Shown piece after piece: positions 61,364 through 64,000 of a DNA stretch of 64,000 nt. The DNA comes from Ornithinibacillus bavariensis (lineage in GTDB: Bacteria > Bacillota > Bacilli > Bacillales > Amphibacillaceae). Within the stretch, counting starts at the first letter, position 1; each line of letters opens with the position of its first letter. Made by a program: the position numbers and the translations under genes. The stretch spans positions 558,001 to 622,000 of the forward strand of contig NZ_BORP01000001.1 in assembly GCF_018333235.1 (NCBI RefSeq). The letters are read 5' to 3'. The notes under the pieces were generated by a model. It was not told the DNA's origin. It did not search any database and saw nothing but the letters and a program-made list of their open reading frames with translations.

Positions 61364-62029
61364 ATGAAAAAAGAGTTTGCTGTTATAGGCTTAGGCAGAT
61401 TTGGGGGGAGTATTTGTCAGGAGTTAAGTAAAGAGGGTATGGAAGTATTAGCAATTGACCGAGATGAAGAACGTGTTAATCAATATAAGAACATTGCATC
61501 TCATGCAGTGATTGCGGATTCTACCGATGAAACTACTTTGAAAGAGCTAGGAATTAAAAACTTCGATCACGTTATTGTGGCAATTGGAGATAATATACAG
61601 GCAAGTATTCTAACCACTGTAGTGCTTACAGAACTCGGAGTTGAAAAAATTACTGTTAAAGCTCAAAATGATTATCATGCAAAAATCCTGCATAAAATTG
61701 GTGCCCATCAAGTAGTACATCCTGAACGAGATATGGGAAGAAGAATAGCCCATAGTATTATGTCTAATAATATAGTTGACTACTTAGAACTATCCGATGA
61801 GCACAGTATTGTAGAGGTAAAAGCAGGGAAGAAAATGATTGGTAAATCAATTATAGGACTTGACATTCGTGCAAAATATGGTTGTACGGTTGTTGCTATT
61901 AAGCAGGGTAATCACATTAATGTATCACCAACCCCCGAAGACATTCTAAAAATAGGGGATATTTTAATAGTTGTCGGAGCAGATAAAGATATTGCTAGAT
62001 TTGAAAGACAACTAGTCATAGATGAATAA
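61364..62029 (+). CDS. ktrC: K+ uptake regulatory RCK subunit (KtrC-type)
   Basis: A 221-residue cytosolic protein: an RCK_N Rossmann domain with VIGLGRFGGSICQEL (NAD/ATP-binding GxGxxG) and the acidic AIDRDEERV, followed by an RCK_C domain from about residue 140 (GKKMIGKSIIGLDIRAKYGCTVVAI). It gates the KtrD/KtrB pore; the RCK_C domain of KtrC binds c-di-AMP in related bacteria. In B. subtilis ktrC is also next to rnjA and rpoY. The ktrD-like gene of this window is the natural partner. SD TTGGAGGAA. A 200-base leader (61160-61363) shows no ydaO riboswitch. Confidence 0.9.
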   Translation: MKKEFAVIGLGRFGGSICQELSKEGMEVLAIDRDEERVNQYKNIASHAVIADSTDETTLKELGIKNFDHVIVAIGDNIQASILTTVVLTELGVEKITVKAQNDYHAKILHKIGAHQVVHPERDMGRRIAHSIMSNNIVDYLELSDEHSIVEVKAGKKMIGKSIIGLDIRAKYGCTVVAIKQGNHINVSPTPEDILKIGDILIVVGADKDIARFERQLVIDE

Positions 62030-62090
62030 GAATTTAGAGTTGTTTTGCCATAAAATTTCTATATAACCGTGTACGGTAGTAAAGAAAATT

Positions 62091-62134
62091 AAAAGGAAGT
62101 ATCCGTTTCGATTTCGGATACTTCCTTTTTTTAT
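62091..62134. terminator. Bidirectional terminator between ktrC and rnjA
   Basis: AAAAGGAAGTATCCG pairs perfectly with CGGATACTTCCTTTT, 9-base loop, T-run after and A-run before. Confidence 0.85.
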
Positions 62135-63798
62135 ACTTCCATAATGATTGGTAAAATCATAGGTCTGCGCTTTGTTTTTTCATATAGGAATGGTGCAATG
62201 GTATCGGTAATTTCATTTTTAATTTCCGACCACTGGGTTGTTTTACGCTCCATTACTTTATTTAAATGAGCTGAGACCAACTTCTGTGCTTCGTTAATCA
62301 TGTCCTCTGATTCACGCATATATACAAATCCTCGAGAAATAATATCAGGACCAGCTGCGATTTTGAATTCCTTCATGTTTATACTTACTACTACGATAAC
62401 CAAGCCTTCTTCAGAAAGGATTCGGCGATCTCGTAATACGATATTTCCGATATCACCTATTCCACTTCCATCTACATAGACAGAGCCAGAAGGAATTTTA
62501 CCAGCTACTTGGGCACTATCTTTACTTAGAGCTAATACATCCCCATTATCCATAACAAAGGAATTCTCTAAATCTATCCCACACATTTCAGCAAGTTTTG
62601 TATGTTCTACGATCATGCGATATTCACCGTGAATAGGTAAAAAGAATTTTGGTTTCATTAGTCGTAGCATTAATTTTTGTTCTTCCTGACTTCCATGTCC
62701 AGAGGTATGGATGTCATTAAGTTTACCATGAATTACTTCTGCTCCAGCACGATAAAGCAAATTAATAGTCTTTCCAACACTTATCGTATTCCCTGGGATT
62801 GGTGAGGAAGAGAATACAACTGTGTCGCCTGGTATAATTTGAATTTGCCTATGTGTACCATTTGCAATTCTTGATAAAGCTGCCATCGGCTCACCTTGGG
62901 ATCCTGTACAGAGAATGGTTACTTCATTTGCAGGAAGTCTATTAATTTCGTTCGCATCGATGAATGTGTCCTTAGGTGCTTGGATGTATCCAAGTTCTTG
63001 CCCAAGTGTAATGGCAGATTCCATGCTACGTCCAAACACGGCTACTTTACGATTTGTTGCAACCGCTGCTTCTACCATCTGCTGAAGTCGGTAGATATTG
63101 GAAGCGAAAGTAGCAAAGATAATTCTACCGGTAACACGACTGAATATATCTTTAATATTTTCTCCGACAACCTTCTCAGACATGGTGAAGCCAGGTACCT
63201 CACTATTCGTGCTATCAGATAGAAGGCAGAGTACGCCTTCTTTACCTATTTCAGCCATTTTTGTTAAGTTCGCAGGATCTCCAACAGGGGTAAAGTCAAA
63301 TTTAAAATCCCCTGTATGAACAATATTACCTGGAGGTGTTTTAATAACAATCCCATAGGAATCAGGAATACTGTGCGTAGTACGGAAAAAGCTTACGGAA
63401 GTTTTACGGAATTTAATGACATCATCTTCTTGAATTGTAATTAATTTTGCATTTCTTAATAGTCCATGTTCTTCTAATTTGTTTCGAATTAAACCTATTG
63501 CAAGCTTGCCAGCATAAATTGGAATATTTACTTCACGAAGTAAATAGGGAATACCACCGATATGATCTTCATGTCCATGAGTTACAAATAGTCCCTTGAC
63601 TTTGTCTTGGTTTTGGATGATATACGTATAATCTGGAATAACATAATCAATACCAAGAAGCTCATCCTCAGGGAATTTTATCCCTGCATCAATTAAAATA
63701 ATTTCGTCTTGGAATTGAACACCATACGTATTTTTACCAATTTCACCGAGTCCGCCAAGTGCAAATACCGCTGCTTGATCATTTTTTACAAATTTCAT
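62131..63798 (-). CDS. rnjA: Ribonuclease J1
   Basis: A 555-residue metallo-beta-lactamase/beta-CASP nuclease: the zinc site [22 protein letters not shown], and the beta-CASP motifs with [18 protein letters not shown], and [17 protein letters not shown] near the C-terminal third. RNase J1 is the essential 5' exonuclease and endonuclease in mRNA decay and rRNA processing. The start lies 4 bases after the rpoY stop, so both are in one transcript, the conserved B. subtilis arrangement (ykqC-ykzG). Confidence 0.96.
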   Translation of the reverse strand: MKFVKNDQAAVFALGGLGEIGKNTYGVQFQDEIILIDAGIKFPEDELLGIDYVIPDYTYIIQNQDKVKGLFVTHGHEDHIGGIPYLLREVNIPIYAGKLAIGLIRNKLEEHGLLRNAKLITIQEDDVIKFRKTSVSFFRTTHSIPDSYGIVIKTPPGNIVHTGDFKFDFTPVGDPANLTKMAEIGKEGVLCLLSDSTNSEVPGFTMSEKVVGENIKDIFSRVTGRIIFATFASNIYRLQQMVEAAVATNRKVAVFGRSMESAITLGQELGYIQAPKDTFIDANEINRLPANEVTILCTGSQGEPMAALSRIANGTHRQIQIIPGDTVVFSSSPIPGNTISVGKTINLLYRAGAEVIHGKLNDIHTSGHGSQEEQKLMLRLMKPKFFLPIHGEYRMIVEHTKLAEMCGIDLENSFVMDNGDVLALSKDSAQVAGKIPSGSVYVDGSGIGDIGNIVLRDRRILSEEGLVIVVVSINMKEFKIAAGPDIISRGFVYMRESEDMINEAQKLVSAHLNKVMERKTTQWSEIKNEITDTIAPFLYEKTKRRPMILPIIMEV

Positions 63799-63801
63799 AA
63801 C

Positions 63802-64000
63802 TTACACGTTCTCCAATTTAAAGTCTTCAGATTGCTTTTCGTATTCCAAATGTGCTTCATCTAATGGTTGGATTAATTCGATGTTGTATCCGCGATCACT
63901 TAATTTTTTACGTACATCTTTTTGTGATTCGGCTTCTAGATAGAGCGACTTAGAACGCTCACGAATAGGTACCTCATATGAGGACTCTTGGTAAATTACT
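63802..64000 (-). CDS. rpoY: RNA polymerase epsilon subunit, N-terminus cut off by the window
   Basis: On the minus strand the frame is open to the window edge and ends at 63802. The visible 65 residues ([24 protein letters not shown] ... [15 protein letters not shown]) match RpoY (YkzG, DUF1447), the small epsilon subunit of Bacillus RNA polymerase, of about 69-70 residues. Only about five N-terminal residues are missing. It is translated before rnjA. Confidence 0.92.
   Translation of the reverse strand, partial: VIYQESSYEVPIRERSKSLYLEAESQKDVRKKLSDRGYNIELIQPLDEAHLEYEKQSEDFKLENV

Noticed and set aside
62896-63222. 108-residue plus-strand frame antisense to rnjA
   Set aside because: rnjA is certain here, and the product shows no known pattern.
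1-64000. CRISPR array, rRNA, tRNA or insertion sequence
   Set aside because: No regularly spaced direct repeats, no tRNA-like cloverleaf ends, and no transposase motif were seen in any reading frame.

Overview
The window is a low-GC, ordinary chromosomal segment of an endospore-forming, motile Bacillaceae bacterium. The gene content and order point to the Oceanobacillus/Ornithinibacillus/Virgibacillus side of the family, but the species cannot be fixed from this sequence alone. Evidence for the lineage: a spoVA operon, a gerABC germinant-receptor operon, a Spo0E-like phosphatase, type II pantothenate kinase, RNase J1 next to rpoY (epsilon), YkyB/YkuE/FadH/DarB/DapH/DapL/YkuS in Bacillus subtilis-like order, strong GGAGG ribosome sites and frequent TTG/GTG starts. 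No rRNA, tRNA, CRISPR array, insertion sequence or complete prophage was seen.

Layout. 1-2.4 kb: 3' end of coaW, a LexA-controlled Y-family polymerase and a small YuzC-like protein. 2.4-6.4 kb: a chemoreceptor behind a SigD-type promoter and a Vga-type ABC-F ribosome-protection ATPase behind a leader that looks like a transcription attenuator. 6.4-10.1 kb: an NprR-like HTH-TPR regulator with a 44-residue secreted-peptide gene directly downstream (a candidate RNPP quorum-sensing pair), a signal-less S13 peptidase and an SRPBCC protein. 10.3-18.9 kb: topB, pyrP with a PyrR attenuator, SpoIID-like, YpbF-like, NDH-2, VanW and YceI. 19.2-23.7 kb: an orphan holin/amidase lysis cassette, a frameshifted oligoendopeptidase F and TPP-riboswitch-controlled thiT. 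24.1-27.4 kb: an ECF sigma/anti-sigma pair and a large transporter whose ribosome site lies inside an RNA hairpin. 27.5-35.5 kb: two convergent-in-purpose sporulation operons on the minus strand, gerABC plus a candidate D subunit, and DUF1657-YhcN/YlaJ-spoVAC-AD-AEb-DUF1657-DUF421, which matches the gene content of the spoVA2mob heat-resistance operon.

35.6-46.9 kb: lipoprotein, YwpF, the glycolate oxidase genes glcD/glcF with a CdaR-type regulator, KtrD-type potassium channel subunit, a PAS-GGDEF-EAL protein, and an HtrA-like protease paired with a zinc-ribbon/TPR membrane protein. 47-53.9 kb: signal peptidase I, Spo0E-like, PatA, a DMT permease, YkyB, Sco, a Tat-exported YkuE phosphoesterase and FadH. 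54.4-64 kb: DarB, dapH-dapL (with patA this gives the acetylase branch of lysine/diaminopimelate synthesis), YkuS, a heterodimeric ABC exporter with one degenerate ATP site, KtrC, RNase J1 and the start-truncated rpoY.

The most promising items for a second look are the RNPP regulator/peptide pair with a perfect palindrome between divergent genes, the ABC-F attenuator leader, the spoVA2mob-like operon with a DUF421-DUF1657 fusion, and the structured RNA in front of the transporter at 26 kb. Start codons were chosen by Shine-Dalgarno spacing; where this differs from the longest reading frame, the entry says so. All functional names come from remembered family features, not from a database search.
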